Part shown: one piece after another, positions 49,057 through 57,943 of the stretch
Layout: every line of letters begins with the position of its first letter
Numbering within the stretch: position 1 is the stretch's first letter
Program-made: the position numbers and the translations under genes
The notes under the pieces: model-generated
Told to the model about the DNA's origin: nothing
Seen by the model: only the letters and a program-made list of their open reading frames with translations
Database searches by the model: none
From: Hoeflea ulvae
Lineage (GTDB): Bacteria; Pseudomonadota; Alphaproteobacteria; Rhizobiales; Rhizobiaceae
Direction: 5' to 3'
NCBI RefSeq assembly: GCF_026619435.1
Contig: NZ_JAOVZQ010000001.1
Span: forward strand, 1,929,501 to 1,993,500
Length of the DNA stretch: 64,000 nucleotides

Positions 49057-49836
49057 ATGAGCGACAACCTGAGCAGAACCCTGATCTTGCTAGAGCACCT
49101 TTCCTCCGCGAAAGCCGAGGGGGTGACCGTGGCACAGCTGGTAGAACGAACGAATCTGGCCAGTTCGACGGTCTATCGTCTGGTTCAGGAGCTGGAGGGG
49201 CTGGGATATCTGCGCAAGGCCAGCGATCGCCGTCTTTTCCCGAAATTCCTGTTCGAGCAGGGCATGAATGTCGGCGGCGTGGATATCGGGCGTCTTACCG
49301 AGGCGTGCCAGTCTATATCCTCGCGGCTGATCGTTGCATCCGAATTCATCGCGCTCAGGCGCGAGAACCTGTTGTGGCACATCGCTGAAGAGCATCCCCA
49401 GCAATCCATCCGCCTGCGCGCCGGTGTCGGATTTGTCCGCGGCGCCTACGAGCTTGACTGCATCACCCGCATGGCGCTGGCGCATTTGCCGATCAGGACG
49501 ATCGAAGCAAACTGGGATGTCGCAGCCTTTTTTGATGTCGGCGTGTCAGGCGGCAAGGTGCCATGGGACGAGGCGCGGGCCAGCGTGGCCGCCGTCGATA
49601 CCAGTGACATGCAATATGACTTGATGGGCAATGCCAAGGGCGTGCGCAGGTTCTGCGTCGCGATCCATGGCACGGGTGGAGAATTCGTCGGGTTGCTGAC
49701 CGCTGCGGAAGCGGCAACGCCCCTGCGAGACGTCGAGGGGCATGTGGCGCAGGTTCGCGCCGTGCTTCTGGAAACCAAAGGCGCCGTGGAGAGCGGCGCA
49801 GGAGCAACAAGCAAGGCGCTGACGCACAACGGCTAG
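49057..49836 (+). CDS. IclR family transcriptional regulator
   Basis: DNA-binding regulator of 259 residues. The N-terminal winged helix-turn-helix (LSRTLILLEHLSSAKAEGV, then NLASSTVYRLVQELEGLGYL) is followed by the IclR effector domain (about residues 85-240). It is the first gene of the operon, 27 bases before the binding-protein gene, so it likely controls the operon and itself through the palindromes directly upstream. The ligand is presumably the imported or desulfated sugar; this is inference. Confidence 0.92.
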   Translation: MSDNLSRTLILLEHLSSAKAEGVTVAQLVERTNLASSTVYRLVQELEGLGYLRKASDRRLFPKFLFEQGMNVGGVDIGRLTEACQSISSRLIVASEFIALRRENLLWHIAEEHPQQSIRLRAGVGFVRGAYELDCITRMALAHLPIRTIEANWDVAAFFDVGVSGGKVPWDEARASVAAVDTSDMQYDLMGNAKGVRRFCVAIHGTGGEFVGLLTAAEAATPLRDVEGHVAQVRAVLLETKGAVESGAGATSKALTHNG

Positions 49837-49863
49837 GCGCGCATTATCACCAGGGAGGATACT

Positions 49864-51132
49864 ATGAAATTCGCACTTTACGGTGCAGTCGCCATGGCGA
49901 CTGCAATGACTGCTTTCGCGCCCGCTGTGGCGGCTGCGCAGGAACTCGTCCTGTCGATCGGCTCACGCGGCTACGGCGGCATGGTCGAACGCAACATCGA
50001 GGCGTTTGAAGCTGCCAACCCCGACACGTCGGTGGAATGGCTCAAAGTTTCGGACGTGCCCGGCGACAGCCGCAAGCTCTATGTGACCGGTCTCACTGCA
50101 AAAAGCCCGACACCGGATGTCTTCGCCATCGATGTGATCTGGGCCGGTGAATTTGCCCAGCGCGGCTGGCTCGAGCCGCTGAACGACTATCTTGGCGAAG
50201 AAACGATTGCAGCCTACAACCCCTCTTTCCTGTCTGCCGCAACGGTGGAGGACAAGGTGTTTGCAGCCCCGTTGTATGTCGACGGCACGCATCTTTTCTA
50301 CCGCTCGGACCTTCTGGAAAAATACGGCATCGCCGTTCCCAAGACCTGGGAAGAAGTGATCTCCGCCTCGAAGATCGTGATGGAGGGGGAGGGCAATCCC
50401 CAGCTCTACGGATTTGTGTCGATGTGGGCCAAGATCGAGGGCCTGTTCATGAACTGGCTTTCCTTCATCAACGGCAATGGCGCCAGCTTCTTTGACGCTG
50501 ATGGCAATGTCGCAGTCAACTCGCCTGAGGCAATCGCGGCGACCCAGACGATGGTCGACATGCTTTATGAAGACAGGATCGTGCCGGATTCGATCCTGAC
50601 CATGCGGCCCGATGATGCCCGCACGCTGTTTCAGCAGGGTCGTGCCGTCTTCCTGATGGTGCAGGACTTCGTCCACGCGCCGCTGAGCGCCGAAGACAGC
50701 CCGGTGGCCGGCAAGTTCGATTTTACCCGCAACCCCTATTTCGAAGGCCATGAAGATGCGCATTCGACCGCAATGGGCGGCTGGCTCCTGGCGGTCAACG
50801 CCAATTCGGAGCACAAGGAGGAAGCTGCAAAGCTGGTGGAATACTTCACCTCCTACGCGGCTCAGCTGGCTGCCGCCATCGACGAGAACCGGGCCCCGGG
50901 CCGCACCGACGTCTATGCCGCACCGGAAATGACGGAAGCCGCGCTGATCCAGAAGTTCGGCGAAGACTATGCCGTCGGCGTGGTGCGCCCATCGGCAATA
51001 ACAGGCAGCCTCTATCCGCGCGTGTCCGAAGTCATGCAGACTGAAGTCACCAATGCGCTGCACCGTCAGAAGACGGTTGAGGAAGCCCTCAATGACGCTG
51101 CTGCCGAAGTCAACTCGATCCTCGGCAAGTAA
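49864..51132 (+). CDS. ABC transporter sugar-binding protein (family 1 solute-binding)
   Basis: Periplasmic binding protein of 422 residues. The signal peptide (to about residue 26, FAPAVAAAQE) is followed by the SBP_bac_1 fold: LVLSIGSRGYGGMVERNIEAF, DVFAIDVIWAGEFAQRGWLEPLND, PLYVDGTHLFYRSDLLEKYG and the late GRTDVYAAPEM. This is the MalE/UgpB type used for saccharides. GGGAGGA precedes the ATG. A terminator-like stem-loop follows, which would favour higher expression of this gene than of the permeases. Confidence 0.93.
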   Translation: MKFALYGAVAMATAMTAFAPAVAAAQELVLSIGSRGYGGMVERNIEAFEAANPDTSVEWLKVSDVPGDSRKLYVTGLTAKSPTPDVFAIDVIWAGEFAQRGWLEPLNDYLGEETIAAYNPSFLSAATVEDKVFAAPLYVDGTHLFYRSDLLEKYGIAVPKTWEEVISASKIVMEGEGNPQLYGFVSMWAKIEGLFMNWLSFINGNGASFFDADGNVAVNSPEAIAATQTMVDMLYEDRIVPDSILTMRPDDARTLFQQGRAVFLMVQDFVHAPLSAEDSPVAGKFDFTRNPYFEGHEDAHSTAMGGWLLAVNANSEHKEEAAKLVEYFTSYAAQLAAAIDENRAPGRTDVYAAPEMTEAALIQKFGEDYAVGVVRPSAITGSLYPRVSEVMQTEVTNALHRQKTVEEALNDAAAEVNSILGK

Positions 51133-51142
51133 GACCTGATAC

Positions 51143-51174
51143 CCCGTGCGGTCGCTTCGGTCCGCACGGGTTTT
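51143..51174 (+). terminator. Intra-operon attenuating terminator after the binding-protein gene
   Basis: CCCGTGCGG (51143-51151) pairs perfectly with CCGCACGGG (51162-51170) and is followed by TTTTCCCC. It sits between the binding protein and first permease of one operon, so it is probably partial and sets subunit stoichiometry. Confidence 0.7.
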
Positions 51175-51196
51175 CCCCAAAACGCAGGAGGTGGGC

Positions 51197-52087
51197 ATGT
51201 CCCGCACCATGAGCTTGGAACGGCGCACGGCGCTGACCGGCATCGGCTTTGTTACGCCTACCATCTTGATCATTGCGCTGATCCTGATCTACCCGATCAT
51301 CCAGTCGGTGGTACTCAGCTTCGGACAATCGAGCATTGACGGGTCGCAGCCCTATCAGTTTGTCGGCCTGAAGCATTACGCCGCCCTGATGGGGGATGGC
51401 AGGTTCTGGAACGCGCTCGGCGTGACCTTCACCTTCACGGCACTTTCCATTCCGCTGGAACTGGGGCTCGGCATCGGCCTGGCCTTGCTGATGAACGAGA
51501 GTTTCAAGGGCAAGGGACTTGCGCGCCTCGCGGTGCTGTTTCCCTGGGCATTGCCGACAGCGCTCAACACGCTGATCTGGCGTTGGATGTACAATTCCGA
51601 CTACGGCCTTTTCAACGGGATAGCCTTGCAGAGCGGGCTTGTCGACCGCCCGATCAACTTTCTCGGCGACGAAATTCTGGCAATGGGATCGATGGTCGTG
51701 GTCGCGGTCTGGAAGACCAGTTCCTTCATGGCGCTGATCATTCTCGCCGGGCTGCAGTCCATCCCGCGCGACCTGTTCGAGGCCGGCCGCATGGACGGCA
51801 TGAGCAAGTGGCAGGAATTCACCCAGATCACATTGCCATTGCTGAAAGGCCCGATCCTGGTGGCGCTGATCATCCGCTCGATGGATGCGCTGCGCACATT
51901 CGAGCTGCCTTTCAACCTGACCGATGGCGGGCCGGTGAATGCCACCGAGAGCCTGTCGCTCTACGCCTACAAGGTGATCTTCGATTTCCTCGATTTCAAC
52001 TTCGGCGCAGCCGTCGTCGTGGTTCAGTTCCTTGTGATTTTCGCCATGAGCCTGATCTACGTCTTCGCACTCCAGAACAAGGACTGA
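51197..52087 (+). CDS. Sugar ABC transporter permease (MalF/UgpA type)
   Basis: Inner-membrane permease of 296 residues with six helices. The ATPase-docking EAA loop is DLFEAGRMDGMSKWQEFTQI (EAxxMDGxxxxxxFxxITLP pattern). ATG 51197 has AGGAGGTG 5 bases upstream, and an in-frame start 51 bases earlier lies in the terminator stem and is rejected. It forms the membrane channel with the next gene. Confidence 0.94.
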   Translation: MSRTMSLERRTALTGIGFVTPTILIIALILIYPIIQSVVLSFGQSSIDGSQPYQFVGLKHYAALMGDGRFWNALGVTFTFTALSIPLELGLGIGLALLMNESFKGKGLARLAVLFPWALPTALNTLIWRWMYNSDYGLFNGIALQSGLVDRPINFLGDEILAMGSMVVVAVWKTSSFMALIILAGLQSIPRDLFEAGRMDGMSKWQEFTQITLPLLKGPILVALIIRSMDALRTFELPFNLTDGGPVNATESLSLYAYKVIFDFLDFNFGAAVVVVQFLVIFAMSLIYVFALQNKD

Positions 52088-52091
52088 GCCC

Positions 52092-52916
52092 ATGCAGAAA
52101 CGACCGCGCTACGGCCTTTATGCAATTGTCTCGCTCTCGGTGCTGATCTCGTTCTTTCCGATCGTCTGGCTGATCCTGACCTCGTTCAAGAACACCGCCG
52201 GGATCTATGCCTGGCCGCCGCAATACTGGCCCGATCCCTTCACGCTGGACAACTATATCTCGATTTTCACCAATTCACCCGAGCTGCTGCGTTACATTCT
52301 CAACAGCTTTATCGTCGGGGCAGGCTGCACGGCTATCACGCTGCTGCTCGGCGGCCTGGCGGCCTATGCCCTGTCGCGGCTGCGGCTGCGCTTTGCCGGC
52401 ATGCTGATGGTCGGCATTCTTGCTGTGTCGATGTTCCCGCCGGTCTCGCTGCTGCCGTCATTGTTCCAGAATTTCCTCAATCTCGGGCTGCTCAACACCT
52501 ATACCGGGCTGATTCTCGCCCATGCCGGGCTGTTCCTGCCGTTTTCGGTGTGGATGCTGGCGAGCTATTTCGCCACCTTGCCGGTCGAGATCGAGGAAGC
52601 CGCCCGCATGGACGGCATGGGTTTTGTGCGCATTTTCCTGACCATCGTTCTGCCCCTGTCATGGCCGGGTTTCGTCGCCACCGGGCTGATCGTCTTCATC
52701 TTCTCGTGGAACGAATTCCCGCTCTCGCTGGTGCTGATGACCCAGAATGCCATGCGAACGGCCCCGGTCGGCATCTCGCTCTATCCCGGCGAATACGCCT
52801 TCCCGTGGGAGACGATCTCGACGGCGACGGTCCTGGCGATCATCCCGGTGCTGATCATCACCGCAATTTTTCAAAAACAGATTGTCGGCGGCCTGACCGC
52901 TGGCGCCGGCAAGTGA
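52092..52916 (+). CDS. Sugar ABC transporter permease (MalG/UgpE type)
   Basis: Second permease, 274 residues with six helices. The EAA loop is EIEEAARMDGMGFVRIFLTI and the C-terminus (AIFQKQIVGGLTAGAGK) is the MalG-type ending. It starts four bases after the first permease gene. The short spacing shows one transcription unit with the ATPase gene that follows. Confidence 0.94.
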   Translation: MQKRPRYGLYAIVSLSVLISFFPIVWLILTSFKNTAGIYAWPPQYWPDPFTLDNYISIFTNSPELLRYILNSFIVGAGCTAITLLLGGLAAYALSRLRLRFAGMLMVGILAVSMFPPVSLLPSLFQNFLNLGLLNTYTGLILAHAGLFLPFSVWMLASYFATLPVEIEEAARMDGMGFVRIFLTIVLPLSWPGFVATGLIVFIFSWNEFPLSLVLMTQNAMRTAPVGISLYPGEYAFPWETISTATVLAIIPVLIITAIFQKQIVGGLTAGAGK

Positions 52917-52925
52917 GGTCCTGAC

Positions 52926-54020
52926 ATGGCAAGCGTAACACTCAAGCAGATCGGCAAGTCCTACGGCGCGGTCACCGCTGTGGAACAGTTCGACCTCGAC
53001 ATCGCTGACGGCGAATTCCTGGTGCTGCTCGGCCCCTCCGGCTGCGGGAAATCCACCACCTTGCGCATGATCGCAGGGCTCGAGAGCATCACCACCGGCG
53101 ACCTGATGATCGGCGGCACGCGGGTCAATGACACCGATCCCAAGGACCGCGGCGTGGCGATGGTGTTTCAGAACTATGCGCTTTATCCGCACAAGTCGGT
53201 GTTTGACAACATGGCCATGGCGCTCAAGCTGCAGAAGATGCCGAAGGCCGAAATTGCTAAGCGGGTCAATGATGTGGCCGACATGCTCGGCCTGACACCC
53301 TATCTCGAGCGAAAGCCCGCCGCCCTGTCAGGCGGCCAGCGGCAGCGCGTCGCCATCGGCCGCGCCATCGTGCGCACGCCGGAAGTGTTCCTGTTCGATG
53401 AGCCGCTGTCAAACCTCGATGCGCAGCTGCGCGTCAAGATGCGGATGGAGCTGCAGGAACTGCATGAGCGACTGGGGGTGACCTCGATCTATGTCACCCA
53501 TGACCAGGTCGAGGCGATGACGCTCGCCGACAGGATCGTCATCCTCGATCGCGGCAGGGTGGCGCAGATCGGCACGCCGCGCGAAGTCTATGAGCAGCCG
53601 GCCACCCGGTTCGTCGCCAGCTTCATCGGCAGCCCGGCGATGAATTTCATGCCGGCGGAACGGGCAGGCACGGACTGGAAGATCACCGGCACGGACCTGG
53701 TGATCCCCGGGTTCGGTCAGCTTGCCACAGAGGCAGCGGCTCTGACGCTCGGCCTGCGCCCGGAACATATCGAGGTGCTGCCTGCCGACACCGCACCCGG
53801 CGACCCCTGGGTGTTCGATGCCACGGTCAAACTGGCGGAATTGCTTGGCGCTGATGCGCTTCTCAATCTTTCGGTAAACGGTCAGCCGTTTCTGGCGCGC
53901 GTTGGCGGCACGGATTTCCCGCAGGCCGGAGAGACCGTGCGCATTCGTGTCGACCCGGCACGGCTTCATGCCTTTGATCCGGAAACGGAACTGACCGTCG
54001 CCCGCGCGGCACAGCATTAG
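52926..54020 (+). CDS. Sugar ABC transporter ATP-binding protein (MalK/UgpC type)
   Basis: A 364-residue ATPase energising the importer. Walker A GPSGCGKSTT, Q-loop NYALYPHKSVFDN, signature LSGGQRQRVAIGRA, Walker B VFLFDEPLSNLDAQ and switch His VTHDQVEAM are all intact. A C-terminal TOBE regulatory domain follows (from about residue 235). MalK-type ATPases often serve several importers. It starts nine bases after the permease gene; sulfatase and isomerase genes follow. Confidence 0.95.
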   Translation: MASVTLKQIGKSYGAVTAVEQFDLDIADGEFLVLLGPSGCGKSTTLRMIAGLESITTGDLMIGGTRVNDTDPKDRGVAMVFQNYALYPHKSVFDNMAMALKLQKMPKAEIAKRVNDVADMLGLTPYLERKPAALSGGQRQRVAIGRAIVRTPEVFLFDEPLSNLDAQLRVKMRMELQELHERLGVTSIYVTHDQVEAMTLADRIVILDRGRVAQIGTPREVYEQPATRFVASFIGSPAMNFMPAERAGTDWKITGTDLVIPGFGQLATEAAALTLGLRPEHIEVLPADTAPGDPWVFDATVKLAELLGADALLNLSVNGQPFLARVGGTDFPQAGETVRIRVDPARLHAFDPETELTVARAAQH

Positions 54021-54030
54021 GACCGCCAAC

Positions 54031-55542
54031 ATGACCAAACGACCCAATATCCTTTTCATCATGGCCGATGACCACGCATCCAAGGCAATCAGCTGCTACG
54101 GAGCGGGCATCAACTCGACACCAAATCTCGACCGGATCGCCATCGAAGGCATGCGGCTGAACCATTGCTATGTCACCAACTCGATCTGCACGCCCAGCCG
54201 TGCGGCGATCCTCACCGGCACCTATAACCACGTCAACAATGTCACCACGCTGGCAACGCCGATCAACAACCGCGGACCCAATGTCGCCAAGCACCTGCGC
54301 GCCAGCGGTTACCAGACCGCGCTGATCGGCAAGTGGCATCTGGGCGAGGGCAAGGCGCATGAGCCGACCGGGTTCGATTTCTGGTCGGTGCTGCCGGGGC
54401 AGGGCGAGTATTTCGATCCCTACATGATCGAGATGGGCGAAGAGATCGAGGTGCCGGGCTACGCCACCGACATCATTACCGACAAGAGCCTCGACTGGCT
54501 CAAGTCCTGCGATCCGGACAAGCCGTTTTTCCTGATGTGCCACCACAAGGCGCCGCACCGGGAATGGGAGCCGCATCCCAAGAACCGCTCGCTCTACACC
54601 GATGACATCAAGGTGCCCGAGACCTTCGACGATGATTACCGCAACCGTGCCCGCGCCGCCGCCGAAGCCAAGATGCGGATCAAGGACGACATGAAATATA
54701 TCGATCTCGGGCTGGTGCAACCCGAGGGGGGCGCCGAGGTCGGCGAGCGGGTGAAGCCCGGCGACATCAACCGCAAGATCCCCAATCCCGAAGACGTCTC
54801 CAACCTGCGGCTGATCGATCGCGATACGGGCGAGGTGTTCACCTTCTCCAGCAGCCGCGAGCTCAATCATTTCAAGTATCAGCGCTACCTGAAGCGCTAT
54901 TTGCGGACGATCCACTCGGTGGATGAAAGCGTCGGGCGGCTGCTTGACTGGCTTGACGAGACCGGACAGGCTGACAACACCATTGTCATCTATACCTCCG
55001 ATCAGGGCTTCTTCCTGGGAGAGCACGGCTGGTTCGACAAGCGCTTCATGTATGAGGAATCCTTCCAGATGCCGTTGCTGGTGCGCTATCCGGCGGCAAT
55101 CCCGGCAGGCAGCGTCTGTGACGACATATTATGCAATGTCGACTTCGCCCCGACCTTTCTGGATTTTGCCGGTCAGGTCGTGCCCAACTACATGCAGGGC
55201 AGATCAGCCCGGCCGCTGCTGGAAGGCAAGACCCCGCCAGACTGGCCGCAACTGGCCTATCACCGCTACTGGATGCACCGCGACCCCGACCACAATGCCT
55301 ATTCGCATTACGGCGTGCGCAATCAGCGCTACAAGCTGATCTACTGGTACAATGAGGGCTACGATCTGCCGGGGACCAACCATGGCGGACAGGACCGGGA
55401 GTGGGAACTGTTTGATTGCCAGAAGGATCCGCTTGAATTGTTCAACGTCATCGATGATCCTGACTATGCCGACATCCGCGTTGCCTTGCAGCGGGAGCTT
55501 GACATGAAGATGGCCGAGATCGGTGACGATCCTGCGCATTAG
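54031..55542 (+). CDS. Cys-type sulfatase (S1 family), cytoplasmic
   Basis: Sulfatase of 503 residues hydrolysing sulfate esters. The N-terminus MTKRPNILFIMADDHASKAI is the metal-binding start of the S1 fold with no signal peptide, so the enzyme should act in the cytoplasm. The activation motif CTPSRAAILTG (CxPSR) carries the cysteine that must become formylglycine. Further blocks are GKWHLGEG, CHHKAPH and IVIYTSDQGFFLGEHGW. It lies ten bases after the ATPase gene, so its substrate is probably what the importer brings in. The sugar cannot be identified from sequence. Confidence 0.93.
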   Translation: MTKRPNILFIMADDHASKAISCYGAGINSTPNLDRIAIEGMRLNHCYVTNSICTPSRAAILTGTYNHVNNVTTLATPINNRGPNVAKHLRASGYQTALIGKWHLGEGKAHEPTGFDFWSVLPGQGEYFDPYMIEMGEEIEVPGYATDIITDKSLDWLKSCDPDKPFFLMCHHKAPHREWEPHPKNRSLYTDDIKVPETFDDDYRNRARAAAEAKMRIKDDMKYIDLGLVQPEGGAEVGERVKPGDINRKIPNPEDVSNLRLIDRDTGEVFTFSSSRELNHFKYQRYLKRYLRTIHSVDESVGRLLDWLDETGQADNTIVIYTSDQGFFLGEHGWFDKRFMYEESFQMPLLVRYPAAIPAGSVCDDILCNVDFAPTFLDFAGQVVPNYMQGRSARPLLEGKTPPDWPQLAYHRYWMHRDPDHNAYSHYGVRNQRYKLIYWYNEGYDLPGTNHGGQDREWELFDCQKDPLELFNVIDDPDYADIRVALQRELDMKMAEIGDDPAH

Positions 55543-55553
55543 GAGACACCCCA

Positions 55554-56786
55554 TTGTCTGAAAGACCGCCTTTGGCCAGCGAAACCTGTGAGGGGAACTG
55601 GTGTGACGACCCGGTGCACCGGGACTGGCTCCGCCGCGATGCAGTGAAGCAACTCGACTTCTTCCGGCCAAGCCTGCGCAAGGACGGTGGCTTCGATATT
55701 CTCAATTGGGATGGCACACCGCGCGCCGGCGTGCCGCTGGAACTGCACATCACCACCAGGCTGGTCCACTCCTATGCGCTGGGTGCCGCCTTTGGCGACA
55801 ACGGCGCCGCGGCGATCATCGATGCCGGCATGGAGCGTCTGTGGAACGGCCATCGCGACACCACCCATGGCGGCTATGTCTGGTCCATTGACGGCAATAT
55901 AGTGGCAGATGCGACGAAGCTGGCCTATGGCCATGTCTTCGTGCTGTTGGCCGGCGCCAACGCCAGGCAGGCGGGGCATCCCGATGCGGACCGGCTGATT
56001 GATGACGTGACAGCGGTGATCGACCGGCATTTCTGGGATGACGACAAGGGATTGCTGCGCGAGGAGTTCAATCAGGACTGGAGTACATTTTCGACCTATC
56101 GCGGCATGAATGCCAACATGCATGGGGTCGAGGCCCTGCTGGCTGCCTTCGAGGCAACCGGACGCGAGATCTACCTTGACCGCGCCGGCCGGATCCTCGC
56201 CTTTTTCATAGGCCGGATCGCCCCCGACCATCACTGGCGGATCCCTGAGCATTACACCGAGGACTGGCAGCTCGACCGCGCCTATGCCGGCAATCCGATG
56301 TTCCGGCCGGCGGGCACCACGCCGGGGCATTCGCTGGAGCTTGGCCGTCTGCTGCTGCAGCACTGGGATCTTGCGGGACGGCCTGAGAACCAGTCCCCCG
56401 AACGGGCGCGCAAGCTGATCGAGCGGGCGCTTGACGATGCCTGGCTGGCCGAAGGCGGCTTGTGCTACACGCTGGATTATTCCGGTGAAGTGGCTATCCG
56501 GGACCGCTACTGGTGGCCTGTCGCCGAAGCGATCGGGGCGATCTCGACACTGCAACGGATTGACCCGCGAGACAGCGATGAGAGGTGGTACCGCAAACTC
56601 TGGCGGTTTGCCGACGGGCATTTCATCGACCACAAGAACGGCGGCTGGTATCCCGAACTTGACGAGGCGGGCGCTCCGGTCGAGCGCCAGTTCCTCGGCA
56701 AGCCGGACATCTACCACTCGCTGCAGGCTGTCATCCTGCCACTGGTTGGGGCGCCTTCGGGGATATTTCCGCTTTTGAAGCGCTGA
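55554..56786 (+). CDS. AGE-superfamily sugar isomerase/epimerase (mannose or sulfoquinovose isomerase-like)
   Basis: A 410-residue (alpha/alpha)6-barrel enzyme of the N-acylglucosamine 2-epimerase superfamily. Active-site blocks: HGGYVWSIDG, GMNANMHGVEALLAAFEATG, GHSLELGRLLL, DRYWWPVAEAI, GGWYPELDEAG and GKPDIYHSLQAVI. The last, with PDxYHxLQA, resembles bacterial D-mannose isomerase and YihS more than the renin-binding epimerases, so aldose-ketose isomerisation is expected. TTG 55554 start with AGGAG 8 bases upstream. It is the last gene of the operon. Confidence 0.88.
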   Translation: MSERPPLASETCEGNWCDDPVHRDWLRRDAVKQLDFFRPSLRKDGGFDILNWDGTPRAGVPLELHITTRLVHSYALGAAFGDNGAAAIIDAGMERLWNGHRDTTHGGYVWSIDGNIVADATKLAYGHVFVLLAGANARQAGHPDADRLIDDVTAVIDRHFWDDDKGLLREEFNQDWSTFSTYRGMNANMHGVEALLAAFEATGREIYLDRAGRILAFFIGRIAPDHHWRIPEHYTEDWQLDRAYAGNPMFRPAGTTPGHSLELGRLLLQHWDLAGRPENQSPERARKLIERALDDAWLAEGGLCYTLDYSGEVAIRDRYWWPVAEAIGAISTLQRIDPRDSDERWYRKLWRFADGHFIDHKNGGWYPELDEAGAPVERQFLGKPDIYHSLQAVILPLVGAPSGIFPLLKR

Positions 56787-56803
56787 GGTTACCTGCGGCG
56801 GCA

Positions 56804-56886
56804 GTTCTTCAGAACATTTCATTATCCGAATTAGCCTTGGGGAATTGGCCGATTTCGTTAGAGTAACTTCCGTAGTTCCGAATAAT
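56804..56886 (+). promoter_or_regulatory. Promoter region of the first LysR gene with several symmetric elements
   Basis: GTTCT-TC-AGAAC (56804-56815) is a small palindrome. ATTATCCGAA (56821-56830) is mirrored by TTCCGAATAAT (56876-56886). GAATTAGC (56828-56835) recurs before the DAO-GcvT gene at 57958-57965. These are plausible sites for the LysR protein encoded next. Confidence 0.35.
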
Positions 56887-56898
56887 CGGGTGCGTGAG

Positions 56899-57873
56899 AT
56901 GACCGATCTGATTGTCAATGCTGTTTCCCTGCGCGGACTTGAGCTGCTCGAAGAGCTCAGCCGTGCCGGTTCCATGCAGGTCGCCGCGCGCAATCTTGGC
57001 CTGTCGGCGCCGGCGGCATCGCAGCAATTGAAGAACCTCGAAACCGCACTGGGCCAGAAACTGGTCGAACACGGCCGGCGGCCGTTGGAGCTGAGCTCTG
57101 GCGGGCTCGCCTATCTGGCCCATGTGCGCGCGGCGCTTCTGCACTTGCGTCAGGGTGCTGCCGAACTGTCACTGATGGATCTGCGCACGGTCCGCTCTTT
57201 GCGGATTGGCATTATCGACGATTTTGACAGCGAGGTAACGCCGCGTCTTGCGGTCGCTCTCGCCAAGGTACTGACGACTGCCGAGCTGAGCCTGATGACG
57301 ACGCCTTCGTCGCGCACGCATGAGGATGTCGCTGCACGGCACATCGATCTCGGCATTGCCGCCCAACCGCTTGAACTGCCCGAAGGCGTCACGGAAACCC
57401 CGGTCTTGCGCGATCCCTTTGTGCTGGCGGTGCCGCGCGGATGTCTGAGCGCGCCGCCGGCAAGCATCGAGGCTCTCAAGGACCTGCAGTTCCTGCGCTA
57501 TGAAAGGAGCCAGCTCCTGGGCCGCCAGATCGCAGCCCATCTGGCCCGGCTGCGGCTTGCGCCGGAAGGCCGGATCGAAGTAGACAGCAATCAGGCGATC
57601 TTCGGACTGATTGCCAGCGGAGCGGGATGGGCGATATCAACGCCCGTCGGATTTCTCCGTGCCCGGCGTTTTCACGACCGGGTCGACATCTTTCCGCTGC
57701 CATTTTCGGGATTTGCCCGCACCATCTCCTTGTTTCACCGGCAGGAATGGATGCCGGACACCGCCGGCATCATTGCCGGAAGCCTGCGCGGCATCCTGCG
57801 CGAACAGGTGGTGGCGCCCGGCCGCGCGGCGATCCCGTGGATCGGGGAGGCCTTGGCGGTCATTGAAAGCTGA
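56899..57873 (+). CDS. LysR family transcriptional regulator
   Basis: A 324-residue regulator. The winged helix-turn-helix is ELSRAGSMQVAARNLGLSAPAASQQLKNLE, followed by a periplasmic-binding-like effector domain from about residue 90 (RSLRIGIIDDFDSEVTPRLA). ATG 56899 is chosen because the LysR homology begins right after it, although the frame is open to 56845. It precedes the DAO-GcvT oxidoreductase on the same strand and shares an upstream sequence box with it, so that gene is the most likely target. Confidence 0.9.
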   Translation: MTDLIVNAVSLRGLELLEELSRAGSMQVAARNLGLSAPAASQQLKNLETALGQKLVEHGRRPLELSSGGLAYLAHVRAALLHLRQGAAELSLMDLRTVRSLRIGIIDDFDSEVTPRLAVALAKVLTTAELSLMTTPSSRTHEDVAARHIDLGIAAQPLELPEGVTETPVLRDPFVLAVPRGCLSAPPASIEALKDLQFLRYERSQLLGRQIAAHLARLRLAPEGRIEVDSNQAIFGLIASGAGWAISTPVGFLRARRFHDRVDIFPLPFSGFARTISLFHRQEWMPDTAGIIAGSLRGILREQVVAPGRAAIPWIGEALAVIES

Positions 57874-57943
57874 CATAGCTGCTCGGCGGAGTGGCCATGG
57901 TCCGCGCAATGCAAGCATCCAATGTCGGGAACGTAAAAGTCCC

